From NCBI GenBank assembly GCA_015179045.1, contig WHUZ01000154.1, positions 1-64,000 of the forward strand: 64,000 bases of DNA, written 5' to 3'. Below are positions 20,069 through 30,569 of the stretch, in pieces. This DNA is from Kalaharituber pfeilii (taxonomy: Eukaryota > Ascomycota > Pezizomycetes > Pezizales > Pezizaceae). Each line of letters starts with the position of its first letter. Positions within the stretch are counted from its first letter, which is position 1. Below the pieces are notes generated by a model, which had not been told where the DNA came from, ran no database searches, and worked only from the letters and a program-made list of their open reading frames with translations. Both the position numbers and the translations under genes were made by a program.

Positions 20069-20777
20069 TGTAAAGAACGGGTCAGGGCCGGGGTCGAGAT
20101 ACAGGGTAGGCAGCGCGTGCCAGGGAGGCAGCGCGTGCCAGGGAGGCAGCGGAGTTCACGGCGGGTAGAGACAGTCGGCGCTATATGATGTAGAGAGATG
20201 TATGCAGAATTACGTACAGCCTGAGTGTGGATACAAGTTGTTACGTGAGGAGCAGAGAGGGACGTGGGGATGAGCCTCCTTTATGGAGAGCCCAGGAATC
20301 TTGGCAGAAGAACCTTCTAGATACAAGAGAATCAAACGAGCCCAGAAACTTGGCAGAAGAACAAACTAGCGCGGGAGAAACTTCGAGCTAATGCAGGAGA
20401 ACATTCTGGACGAATCATGGATACAAGAGAATATGCAGGAACATACGGGCAGCGACCGGGATGCAAGCGGCTGCTGTGCGTAAGGACTCGGGCGGGCGGC
20501 GAGGGTCGGAGCTTTCAGGCACTGCCGCTACGCGGCGGCTCGGCAGGAGTTCGGGCTGTGGCAGGGAATATGCAGGAACATACGGGCAGCGACCGGGATG
20601 CAAGCGGCTGCTGTGCGTAAGGACTCAGGGCGGGCGGCGAGGGTCGGAGCTTTCAGGTACTGCCGCTACGCGGCGGCTCGGCAGGAGTTCGGGCTGTGGC
20701 AGGGTCTCGGGGCCTCGGGTCTCGCGTGTCACGTGCGGGAGTAGTATTTCGGCCGTGGTAGAGGTTGGTTCGTTACA
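20069..20777 (-). repeat. Gypsy G 5' LTR
   Basis: 709 bp, TGTAAAGAACGG to GGTTCGTTACA on the plus strand. It is identical to the other LTR except for one G in a run and one A/G near the end. It drives minus-strand transcription. Confidence 0.95.
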
Positions 20778-21301
20778 TATATATAAGCTCTTTAAACATA
20801 TAGAAAATAGGTTCTTTTTGGTATATTGAATTCATTAGAAATGATCACTTCATATATGAGAATATATATTATTTTCAGCATATTAAATATATAAAAAATG
20901 TATATTGCTAATTGGGATTATTAGTAAATAAGGTAGTTAGGATAGTTGTAGTTGCTGAAAGTTTGTGATGAGAAGTATAGTAATATATAATGTTAGAGTA
21001 AAAATTTGTATAGGCTGTCAATGAAAAGTCATCTGAATTGGGATAGTTTATTGATGAAAAGTCATATCTTTTTAGCATAAACTATTCTGAAAACTACTGA
21101 GTCTATCTTCTATAGAGTTTTTTGGCTATTGCTGCTAAGCTATAGCATGGCAAAAATATGACAGAGATAGCCTACTAGTATGAAAATTTACTCAAAACTC
21201 GGTATCTTTTACTATAAATATAGCAAGATTTAGAGTACAAAATATATTATTTTTTTACATAAAAATATAGATGAGATGTAGGGCTTTTATTAGAGGCTGG
21301 T
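20778..21301 (+). other. E1 middle part, no gene seen
   Basis: AT-rich sequence that continues E1 after the gypsy G insertion and aligns by eye with E2 at about 55690-56150. It holds GATGAAAAGTCATA direct repeats near 21040 but no coding signal. Confidence 0.5.
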
Positions 21302-21637
21302 TTGAAAATAATTGGAGTAAGATTGCATGTTATGGCAGGGATACCAAGTTGTATGTCTTACTGGACTATAAAAATGCCCAACTTTTACTGCCTAACCTTA
21401 CCCTTTAGCTATATTGAAAAAGTGAAGCTCAGAGAGAAGTGGTTAAAGACATGTATGTATGAGATAGATAAAGAAAGGAAACAGGCACTAAATATTGTTC
21501 AACCTATATTTTAGAAGATAAGTAGGCAATACTTTTACTTAGTTTTTAGTTAGTCTTTTTAGTGCTAGTTTATATATACCTTATCATAGCTTATAGGGCA
21601 GTATATGAGTAATAAAATTAAAAAAAAAAAAAAAAAA
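21302..21637 (+). pseudogene. E1 LINE ORF2 C-terminal fragment and poly(A) tail
   Basis: A short frame (21302-21514) ends in a charged helix, KVKLREKWLKTCMYEIDKER, like the tail of Tad-type ORF2 proteins. It is followed by a 3'UTR and 18 A residues at 21620-21637. Compared with E2, about 900 bases that encode RNase H are absent. The family is unsure; the poly(A) end supports a LINE. Confidence 0.5.
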
Positions 21638-21661
21638 TTGGAGTAGCCCTTTTAGCTACAG

Positions 21662-22106
21662 TGTTATAGAGTATATTGGGAGTAAGCCATTTACTAAATA
21701 ACTAAGTGCAATGTGAAATATAATTAAATATAAGTTATAGAAAATAAAGTACTTAAGGTAGTAAAAAAGTTTTATATTTGTTAGAGTTAAGTTCTAGGTC
21801 CTTGCTCTTCTAACTCTGGTGAGTCAGGCTTCTATTTATATAAAATATAGTTCTTCAAAGCTGTTAACAAATTCAGCTTAAATGGATTCTGGTGATCAAG
21901 CTAGACCCTGAAAAAAGCTAAGTGACAGCTTTTCTTTCTGAGCAACTCTTACAATAACTTCTAAAACAACAAATATGAGAACAAGTTGAAACCTCTAATG
22001 CAAGCCTCTATCTAAAAATACCATCATAACTCTGATCCCTATAAAAAGATAGATAATATAAGAAAATAAGAAAAGGTTATCGTATAACGAATAGTACAAT
22101 AGTAAC
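21662..22106 (-). repeat. Gypsy A2 3' LTR, left part
   Basis: The distal part of the 3' LTR, cut by C1. The proximal part resumes at 34016-34197. It aligns with the A1 LTR (12909-13545) and the A2 5' LTR. A GTAAC duplication borders C1. Confidence 0.8.
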
Positions 22107-22813
22107 TGTTAGCGTAGGCGTTACTGGGCTCGTGAGAGTGACTCTTGAGGCGACTCTAGGTTCACCAAGGCAGCGAAGTGGACGACAAAAGGTTACGCAA
22201 GAGCGTTAAGTGAGAGTTCAACTTAGAACACTGCTTGTGTCTTGATTTCCTTCTAGCTAACTGTTCAGCTCGTTTATATAGACTTCTGGCCTTCATACAT
22301 GACTAGTCAATCGACAGTAAGATGACGATAAACATGCTAAGGTATACAGGCAGAGAAACGTAACAGAAAACACGCATCAGGAAGGTCCGTAATAGCAGGA
22401 AAGGCATGAATGTAATAGAAGCATGCATTAAGAAGGTCCGCGGTAGCTGGAAAGGCGTGGACGTAATGGAGGCATGCATTAGGAAGGTCTGTGGTAGCCG
22501 GAAAGGCGTGAATGTAATGGAGGCATACATTAAGAAGGTCTGCGGTAGCCGGAAAGGCATGAACGTAATGGAGACATGCGTTAGGAAGATCTGCGGTAGC
22601 CGGAAAGGTGTGAACGTAATAGAAACATGCATCAGGAAGGTCTGTGATGCCTGTGCGCATATTGATAGGCCATGTGTAACTTCAACACACACTTCAGTAG
22701 GCAACCGCCGTTTACCAGTGGATGTTGCCTAGTGGTGATCAGTCATATCTTTAGCATACGTCTCTGGCGGTGCTTCCGGAACCGACTCTGTAAGTCTTAC
22801 CTTAGCCGTAACA
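22107..22813 (-). repeat. Gypsy C1 3' LTR
   Basis: 707 bp, TGTTAGCGTAGGCG to TTAGCCGTAACA on the plus strand. It carries five and a third units of a 51-bp tandem repeat at about 22385-22650. A TATATAAA box lies on the minus strand near 22275-22283, with AGCAGTGT downstream. Confidence 0.9.
22385..22650 (-). repeat. 51-bp tandem repeat array in the C LTR (five-copy form)
   Basis: Units such as GGAAGGTCTGCGGTAGCCGG plus AAAGGCGTGAACGTAATGG recur every 51 bases. Because 51 is a multiple of 3, an open frame of 17-residue repeats (VNVMEACIRKVCGSRKG) results, which I regard as incidental. The same array is in the other C1 LTR at about 33585-33845. Confidence 0.85.
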
Positions 22814-24534
22814 TTACTCCCCGTTTTAGAGCTTTTTTGCCCCGAAAAGCTTCTAAAAATCCGAAAATCTATTCGGTGGGGTCAGTGTATGCTTTTGTAT
22901 GTCTAAGAGTGTCAGCGTACCCTATGTGCAGAGTACTAGTGATTCATTGTAGGTATAATGGCCGATGGTAAGACTAGTGTATTCTGCACTTAAATTCAGT
23001 ATTAGCCATTAAACCACTTCTCAAGTAAAACTCTGTAGGAAACCCTTGAGAGCGTGGAAGGTATAACACCTACGTGAGGTTGTAGCTTTGCTAGCTAGAC
23101 CTCGGTAGTACCAAATAATATATTACAATGCCTGTAAAGCAGGGTCTTTAGGCTTTTGTGGGTGACTTGCATAGAATTCCATAATGGATTCCAGCGGACG
23201 ATGTAGGTTACCAATTGGCTCCTGTATACCATCTTCATTATACCCCTGCCAAGGGATTCGATATTTGACTTAGTCCCGGACCTTGCGGCTGTCGACAGTA
23301 TGGTCGATGTCATAGCAGAGTTCTTGTTCATTACCGTCAAGGTCTGTATTGTCATCTCGGGTTTGGAAGGGCTTGAGGAGGCTGATATGTATAATTCTGT
23401 GTAGTCGCATGCTCTGAGGCAGTTCGAGTTCGGTTGTTGCGCGACTTAGCCAGTCCTCTGCTGCCGGCGAGGTGAAGCGCGGTTATCCGAGACGTGTATT
23501 ATTTTTGGGGTTGAATCCGTATAGGCTTTCGAAGAGTGTACAGCCGTGGGTTGACATTTTCGAGGTGCTATATGCATGTATGTAGTCAGTGCTGCGTGTG
23601 TGTGTGTGTATACGGTCGGTGCCGTGTGCAGTTGGAGCCGTGTGTCTGTATGCAGTCAGTGCCACACGCCTTTCACTCACATAGGCTGGCCAGGCCTATG
23701 AGCCATTTTCTGGCTGGTGAATTATTGCAGTGAGGCATCGAACCGAGTAACAGATCTGACTCCAGTTTAGCATTGGCATTGGGTTTGGCAGGCATATCGG
23801 TTAGCTTTTCGCCTTTTGGCAACATATGTTTGCGTAGCTTCTCTCTATCTATTCTGGTAGGGGTTCCTTAATATCACTTCTTGGGTGCGATGCACCCCCC
23901 AGTGGCTCATGACCTCTGAGTCTTCCTCAATGGGGTCGCTGTTGGTGAGTAGTTGCCCATCTTTTAAGAGCTGGATTTCCAGACCTGCCGGTTTATTACC
24001 AGATCGATGTGATATAGCGTCAGCCTTCCCATTATCGCTTTGCGATAGGTGATAGTACAGTCTGGTTCGCACATCTTTATATGCTAGTTTGCTTGCTGGG
24101 AGTTGAGCTTCTGCTTAGTAATGACGTATTTGAGACCATAGTAATTGGTATAGATGTCGATGTGTATGCCCTGTAGGCAAGTGTACCATTTCTTGAAGTA
24201 GTCGACGATCGCCAATAGCTCGGATAGGGTAATTTCATTTGCCTGCGTTGAGGGCTCGTGAGTAGATGTTGACTTGGTATAGTGTTGTAGTTCCGTTCTC
24301 CTTATGGTGTTGGAGAGAGTGCTGGCAAGAGCTTAGTAAGATGCACCGATTTCCATAATCATCTTCAGGGTTCTATCCCATGATCGTCCTCAGGGTTCTA
24401 TCCATTGGGCAGAGTACTGATGCATCAGTTTCCATAATCGTCTTTAAGGTTCTATCCCATAATCGCCTTCAGGGTTTTATCCCATAAGCGGAGTACTAGG
24501 GCGAATAGAAATGCTTGCTTGAGTTCATCGAATG
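22814..24534 (-). pseudogene. Gypsy C1 pol, 3' part (RNase H, integrase tail, chromodomain)
   Basis: RNase H ends in SDNGKADAISHRSGNK near 23990-24040. A chromodomain-like block (YDIDHTVDSRKVRD, WQGYNED, PIGNLHRPLESI) lies near 23140-23320, preceded by an integrase C-terminal stretch (LPQSMRLHRIIHISLLKPF) near 23360-23430. Between RNase H and this tail only about 400 bases remain, with a TG repeat and short GTCGGTGCC-type repeats (23560-23670), where the HHCC and DDE parts should be. A polypurine tract (AACGGGGAGTAA on the minus strand) abuts the LTR. Confidence 0.7.
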
Positions 24535-25271
24535 TGTTACGGCTAAGGTGGAAACTTGCCTACCACTGTGGCAAGGGGCAAGGGTTCCACTACTAATTAG
24601 CTGCCACGGCTAAAGGTGAAGACTTACCCGCCAAGGGGAAAACGCTGACCCTGCAATCGAACATAAGACCAACGCTGATTGACCGGACTGATCACCCGTT
24701 AGGCTTGGCTGTTGATTCTCGCATCGTTTAGATAGGGCAGTACTACGGAAGGGTGTGTCATCCGGAATGCAGCTTGATGCATACACTCGAATTACGGAAG
24801 CTTTATTTATATACGCACATGCATTAGTACATTCGTTATCTTTGTCCCGTACTATTTTTGCATGTTTTCGTTACGTGTGCCTATTACCACGGGTATTGGC
24901 ATTGATAAGGAATCGCCGCGGGGCCAGCCAATTATTCATTTGTTGACTCCTCATGTATGGCTGCGCTGAAGTCTATATAAGCGCCGGCTGGCGATAGCAT
25001 AGTTAGAAGAATCAAGACACAAGCGGTGTCCTAAGTCCTCTATAACTCTGAACCTATCGTTCCATCATTACGCCCGTGAATCGCTCCGCTCCGCTGCGTG
25101 CCCCCGCCGAGTAGCTGCCCTTCCGGTCCGCCGTATACACCTCCGTAGCCATTCCGACCCGCCGTATTCACACTTCCGGGACGACGCCGGCACCGCCGTT
25201 TTCCCCACCGTAGCCGTAACATCCGGTCCCTTCCAGCGCCCACCGGAGCCGAGCACCTCACGCCCGTAACA
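24535..25271 (+). repeat. Gypsy B1 5' LTR
   Basis: TGTTACGGCTAAGGTGG to CACGCCCGTAACA. The TATA box TATATAAG is at 24974-24981. AGCGGTGT at 25022-25029 is the exact complement of the priming site. A 63-codon open frame at 24755-24946 recurs in the other LTR and is not considered a gene. Confidence 0.95.
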
Positions 25272-25273
25272 TT

Positions 25274-25281
25274 ACACCGCT
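25274..25281 (+). promoter_or_regulatory. Gypsy B1 primer binding site (self-complementary)
   Basis: ACACCGCT, two bases inside the 5' LTR, pairs over all 8 bases with AGCGGTGT in the LTR (25022-25029, and the copy near 30320-30330). In D1 and C2 the pair has become ATACTGCT with AGCAGTAT, so both strands changed together. Confidence 0.65.
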
Positions 25282-25310
25282 CCTCCTTCACCTACCACCC
25301 CGCCTCCACA

Positions 25311-26800
25311 ATGTCGGTACCGGAAGGCTCATCCGCTGCCTCCTCTTCCTCAAGGACCTCTCCCCGGAGATGTCGCCAACCTCCGTGACGAGCAAGCGTT
25401 TCCAGGTAATGTATCCACCCCTCTCTCTCAGAGCCAGCAAGAACTGCAAACACGATAACCCACGTTGCCCAGCTACTGGCAAAGATGCGTGGTCAAATAT
25501 TGCAGCAGCTAGCATTCCAGCCAGTACCGACTCCGCAACGACGACAGCAAGCGCAGTCTCCTTGGCCTACCCAGGTCCGAAAGGCTCTCCTCCGAAGTGT
25601 CTCCTCCGCCGGGTACTGATGGTGCGGTTTCCTCCGCAACCTGCAAATTTCCCCGACCCGAGTCGGCAAATCGCACGGCGCACCAAAACCTGATCCCGGA
25701 GGACCTCCTCCGCCGGGTATTGATGGTGCGGGTACTCCTCCTCCTCGTGCCCTGCCTTGCGGTTCTCGTCGAGTACGAGACCCTACGCCTCTTCGTTTTC
25801 CCCACGAGCCAAGCACTGCCGTAGGACCTTTCTCTCCTCCTCCGCCTTCTCGTTATCCCCATGAGTCAGGTATTGCCGTGGGGCCTTCTTCCTCCTCGTT
25901 TCTCTCTTCGCGGCTCCCGCCGAGCCCGAGATTCGACGCCTCCTCGTTACCCCCATGAGTCAGTTGATGCCGAGGGGCCTTTCTCGCCTCCTCCGCCTCC
26001 TGCGAAAATTCCCCCCTCCAGAAAAGTTTGATGGGGATGAAAAAAGAGCTTGACAATTTTCCTTCCTGGTCCAACGATGGATCAGGAGTTCGCGAATCAC
26101 TGCCGACGATGAAACCTCTCGCTTGAAGGGCCCTGCCCTCACCTTTGTCCGTCGGAACCCCTCAGCGTGATATGCCACGACCTCACCCTACTGCGTATGA
26201 CCTTCCAGGACTCCTCAGCCATTGCTGAGGTTGCTCGAAACATTTGGACGCAAGCAGTAGGGTAGGATGCAGGATTTCTTAACTGAAATCGACGAAGTAT
26301 TAGTACAATGACGTGGCAAAGACCCCCGACCCTGTTCTCATTTCCGACGTCTCCGCCAGCATTCGGAAGATGTCCGGAACCTTCTAGTGGGTCATCCTGA
26401 TTGTCGAAGCAACTAGAACCAATGGAAGTTTCCATTGCCGACGCCCTGGGAAAAGCCTGGGAATAAGCGCTTCACTCCCTCCACCACCATGACAAACATC
26501 ACCTCCGTCAGCAGCAGCTCTACGATACAGCCACCTCCACCTCCGAAGAACAAGAAGAGCGATGACATACCTGAAGAACTGATTCAGACGAAAAGGCAAC
26601 CGATGCATCAGGTACAAGATGACGTCATGCTGCGAAAAGAAGTGGTGGAAACCCAACCGAAGCCAAAGAAGGAAGACAAAGGGGAAGTAAAACGCCCCGG
26701 AGTCACGAATCCACTCTCTCGACTAGCCCAAAGAAGACGAAGACAGATTCTGGCCACCTCATAGGCCGTCGACGGATCCGAGAGGATCACTGAACTGTCT
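25311..26800 (+). pseudogene. Gypsy B1 gag remnant
   Basis: The ATG at 25311 has the same position after the priming site as in D1 (MSVPEGSSAASSSS). The frame hits a stop after 25 codons. Downstream pieces match D1 gag, for example QDFLTEIDEV near 26270 and DPVLISDVSAS near 26330. Small deletions of a few bases break the frame repeatedly. Tandem CTCCGCCGGGT-type repeats occur near 25600-25730. Confidence 0.65.
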
Positions 26801-26859
26801 AACTTGGAGTGGATGGGGACCCTGCTCAGCGTGTAGGACTCCCCGTCATAGCGACCTTC

Positions 26860-29540
26860 TCAGTTGCGAGGTAAAATTCAAAACTGGGAAGACCGTTAGG
26901 GCTATAGTGGACCGTGCGACCCCTGCGCCGATTGTTTCCTTGGCAGACTGGGTAAGGAGTTGAAGATGAGGCCACAAGCAAGACCTCCGATGATCATGAT
27001 TCTTGTGAATCCTTCGTTTTCGTTTTCGTTTTCGTTTTCGCTTTCGTTTTCTGGCGTCCCGGTTCCCGATTCTGTTTCCTCCGCTTGGGATTATGTGCCT
27101 TCTATTGGCATTCCGGGAAAATCTGATAAGGCATTCGTTGTTTTTATGTCGCCTTCTGTTCTGAACTCCCGCCAGACGGTTAAGGAATTTGTTTTCGATT
27201 TTGACGCCAAAATTATGGATATCGGCGGATGCATCATTAATTGTGTCCGAAGTCAATGGCGTTCCGGAAAAGTCTGATAAGTCTCTGTTGACTTTGTTTC
27301 GTCTTTTGTTTTGAACTCTCATCAAGGGAGTAAGAAATTTGTCTTTGAGTTTGAGCCGAAGTTATGAATATCGGCGAATGCATCATCGCATGTTTGATGG
27401 TCCTTGCACTCACGATTGAGTTGCTTTATGTTCTTTCTGATGATACCCTTGAAAAGGGTGATATTTCGTTGATTGATGCACGCGAGCACTAGCACTCGCG
27501 ATACGTTAATGTTTTTTCTTGAGGAACAGGTATGCCGCTTACCTCCTCACCAAAGCTGGGATCATGAAATCCCTTTCGAGAATCCCTTTTGATGCGAAGC
27601 CTCCCCATGGTCCAGTGTACCTGGGAAGAAGATGAGGCTCTTTCGAGGTATATCGTCGAACATCTACCAGCAGGGAAGATACGAAGGTCAAGGTCAGAAG
27701 CAGCTTCACCGATTTTTTTTTTCAGAAGATAGATGGGTCCCTCCGACCGTGCATTGATTATAAGGGCACTAAACGAACTCACCACTCCGAACAAACACCC
27801 TTTGCCCTTAACGTCGGAACTCCTCAAAGAAGACCCAAAGCGGTAAATGGTTTATCAAACTCGATCTCGATAACGGCTACAACCCCATGTGAATTAAGTC
27901 AGGCGACGAACGGCGGCTGTCAAGCACATCCAAAGGCTTATTGAAAAGTACCCAGTCATACCTCTCGGACTCATCACACCTGCTTCCTTTGAAGAAATGA
28001 TGGATGAGATCCCCACTTGCATCGGTAGAGTTGTTTGGTACCTGGACTCTTAATCTATGAAGGCAAGTCCGAACGAGACCATAAAAGGATAGTGGAAAAG
28101 TGCTTGCCAAGATTGAGCAAACATGGGCTCGCGGTGCGAGTTCCATGTGCACGAAACCATGTTCCTTGGTCATTTTATTGATGGCCTCGAGATTAAGATG
28201 CACCCGACCAAACTCCCTACCATTCGCGACTGGCCACAGCCGATAAAAGAAGGTGCAAGCCTCCTAGGCTTTGCAAACTGCTGCCGCCGATTCGTCTTCA
28301 ACTACTACCGCCGACTTATTTTACTCCGTTACAACCCGACCGCTTACAAGCCTTGACCGGAGACATACCCTTTATTTAGGGGGGCAGAGCAGCAAGCTGC
28401 TTTTACGGAACTCCAAGACAAGTTCATCAGTGCCCCCATACTGCGACAGTTCGATCGATCCCTGCCTACGATTGTGAAACCGACCGCTCAGACCAGGCAC
28501 TCGCTGGCGTCTTGAGCTTAAGAATGACGTTACCACCCTTCACCCCTGCGAGTACCACTCCCGAATACTGACCCCTGCCGAACGAAACTACTCTATCCAC
28601 GATAACGAACTCTTGGCAATCCTTGATTGTACAAATGGAGGATAGAGTTATTGGGAACTAAGTTCACCGTCTTCACTGACCACGCACTTCACCACCAAAC
28701 AACGCCTCAACAACCAGCAATCCAACGGGAGCCAGAAACTCTCCGAATTCGATTAAGTCAGCCTAACGGCAAAGCGGACGCTCCCTCTCGGACTGGTGAA
28801 GTGCAAGACGTGTGGACTGATATCCCGGGGGTCAACGGTGACGAATGGGTGAGGAACGATGACGGGCTAGGTACCCGAATAGTATTGACTGCAAGTCATT
28901 ACGACAATGACAACGCCACGACAGTAACGTGGCTCGACACTGGGGTGTGCATCGAACTCCTCTCTCGGAACTTCTACTAGGACGGCTGAAAAGACTTATG
29001 CCAACGCCTACTAGTAGGAAGCCTTGAGGAGATAGCTATGGACTTTGTTGGAGAACTACCAAGGGCTTTAACGCTATTTCAGTTGTCACAAACCGGTTCA
29101 CCGAAATGCAGCGCTGCACTATACACCGGCAAAAAACACTTGGACAACTCGAGACGTCGCCAACGCCTTCAATGACGTCCTCAGGCAATTTGGTCTACCC
29201 GCCACATCACCTCTGAACGTGGACCACAATTCGCCTCAGCCCTTCGACAAGACATTACAGAACTCCAACTCTGTACCACTTACCACCCCCAGACCGACAG
29301 AGTCTCTGACGCGCAACGTCTGGTATTGCAGAGAGTGTGTAATACAGACTCCCAAATAGTATCTCCACATCTTCCATGACCGAACTATGGCAGAGATGAC
29401 GAGATTTGGGAAACGGTTGAGAATCTTCGTAGATCGTTGGAATCTGTCAGAGAGTTCCACGATCAACATCCGAGGAAGCCTTCGGGACCCTACGGTCCAA
29501 TAAAGCATTGATGGCTCATGGGACAGAGCATCTCGCACAA
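26860..29540 (+). pseudogene. Gypsy B1 pol remnant (PR, RT, RH, IN fragment, chromodomain end)
   Basis: Protease: VKFKTGKTVRAIVDRAT near 26870-26920, with the DSGA-like site altered. A TTCGTT hexamer-type repeat lies at 27010-27050. RT: KLDLDNGYN near 27855; the YLDD box is broken by a short deletion near 28040. RNase H pieces lie near 28380-28800. Integrase: MDFVGELP near 29037 and the HPQTDR block near 29290, then a large deletion into the chromodomain end (ENLRRSLESVREF, near 29415-29460). Each domain has several indels. Confidence 0.75.
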
Positions 29541-29833
29541 ATGGGAATTCTGTGCGGCCATGCTACTCGGATGGTTCGTTGACGTGAGTACCTTTTCCTT
29601 ACGAAGACTTTTTCCCACTGGGTTTTGTCTTCGGGAAGGTTTTTAACGGCTCACTGATGAAGAGTGAAAGACACACCAGTCTCACCATCGGCCACGGGCA
29701 ACTGCGGTTCAGCTCGTGTGTTACCTCGCGTATAAGGTACGCCGATAGCCAAAGTATGAGACCCACAATCCCAATTAGTTCGGTTTTCTGTTGGTGATTG
29801 TTACTCGGGACGAGTACCCTAAACGGGGGGTAA
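29541..29833 (+). other. Gypsy B1 3' internal end with polypurine tract
   Basis: About 290 bases without coding signal, matching D1 at 35150-35470. They end in AAACGGGGGGTAA directly before the 3' LTR, the likely polypurine tract. Confidence 0.6.
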
Positions 29834-30569
29834 TGTTACGGCTAAGGTGGAAACTTGCCTACCACTGTGGCAAGGGGCAAGGGTTCCACTACTAATTAGC
29901 TGCCACGGCTAAAGGTGAAGACTTACCCGCCAAGGGGAAAACGCTGACCCTGCAATCGAACATAAGACCAACGCTGATTGACCGGACTGATCACCCGTTA
30001 GGCTTGGCTGTTGATTCTCGCATCGTTTAGATAGGGCAGTACTACGGAAGGGTGTGTCATCCGGAATGCAGCTTGATGCATACACTCGAATTACGGAAGC
30101 TTTATTTATATACGCACATGCATTAGTACATTCGTTATCTTTGTCCCGTACTATTTTTGCATGTTTTCGTTACGTGTGCCTATTACCACGGGTATTGGCA
30201 TTGATAAGGAATCGCCGCGGGGCCAGCCAATTATTCATTTGTTGACTCCTCATGTATGGCTGCGCTGAAGTCTATATAAGCGCCGGCTGGCGATAGCATA
30301 GTTAGAAGAATCAAGACACAAGCGGTGTCCTAAGTCCTCTATAACTCTGAACCTATCGTTCCATCATTACGCCCGTGAATCGCTCCGCTCCGCTGCGTGC
30401 CCCGCCGAGTAGCTGCCCTTCCGGTCCGCCGTATACACCTCCGTAGCCATTCCGACCCGCCGTATTCACACTTCCGGGACGACGCCGGCACCGCCGTTTT
30501 CCCCACCGTAGCCGTAACATCCGGTCCCTTCCAGCGCCCACCGGAGCCGAGCACCTCACGCCCGTAACA
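29834..30569 (+). repeat. Gypsy B1 3' LTR
   Basis: 736 bp, the same as the 5' LTR apart from one C in a run near 30401. It is followed by the TSD GAATG. Confidence 0.95.

Larger units (their letters stand above)
14677..20777 (-). mobile_element. Gypsy G, young full-length Ty3/gypsy chromovirus
   Basis: A complete 6,101-bp element with LTRs of 710 and 709 bp that differ by one base and one G-run indel, flanked by the 5-bp target-site duplication TATAT (14672-14676 and 20778-20782). The minus strand carries gag, protease, RT-RNase H and integrase-chromodomain. It interrupts E1; the paralogous E2 shows the empty site near 55666-55690. It is GC-rich with no RIP-like stops. The pol frame is broken by a few single-base shifts. 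Confidence 0.95.
13546..21637 (+). mobile_element. E1, LINE-derived repeat with minisatellite and poly(A), split by gypsy G
   Basis: Outside gypsy G it spans 13546-14676 and 20778-21637. It begins ACCAGCTTAC, holds a 58-bp minisatellite, then AT-rich sequence, a short LINE ORF2 tail (21380-21514) and an 18-A tail (21620-21637). E2 at 54899 shares this order, with an uninterrupted junction at the point where G sits. Most of ORF1 and ORF2 is absent, so E1 is either a deletion derivative or a composite. Confidence 0.65.
24535..30569 (+). mobile_element. Gypsy B1, young insertion with pristine LTRs and a shredded interior
   Basis: 6,035 bp, plus strand, LTRs of 737 and 736 bp that differ only by one C in a run, perfect TSDs GAATG (24530-24534 and 30570-30574). 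It sits inside C1. The interior (4,562 bp against 5,646 bp in D1 of the same family) has many small and some large deletions that break every frame, but little RIP-like change. It must have been moved by proteins supplied in trans, or repaired at its ends. Confidence 0.95.

Noticed and set aside
22385..22650. Regular repeat array that could be taken for CRISPR
   Set aside because: Units are contiguous with no unique spacers, in a eukaryotic LTR.
22406..22732. 108-codon frame with 17-residue repeats in the C LTR
   Set aside because: Open in both strands because the repeat is 51 bp; present in LTRs only; no start context or domain.
24755..24946. 63-codon frame with a hydrophobic segment, identical in both B1 LTRs
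   Set aside because: Lies inside the LTR U3 region and is identical simply because the LTRs are; the equivalents in D1 and H are not open.
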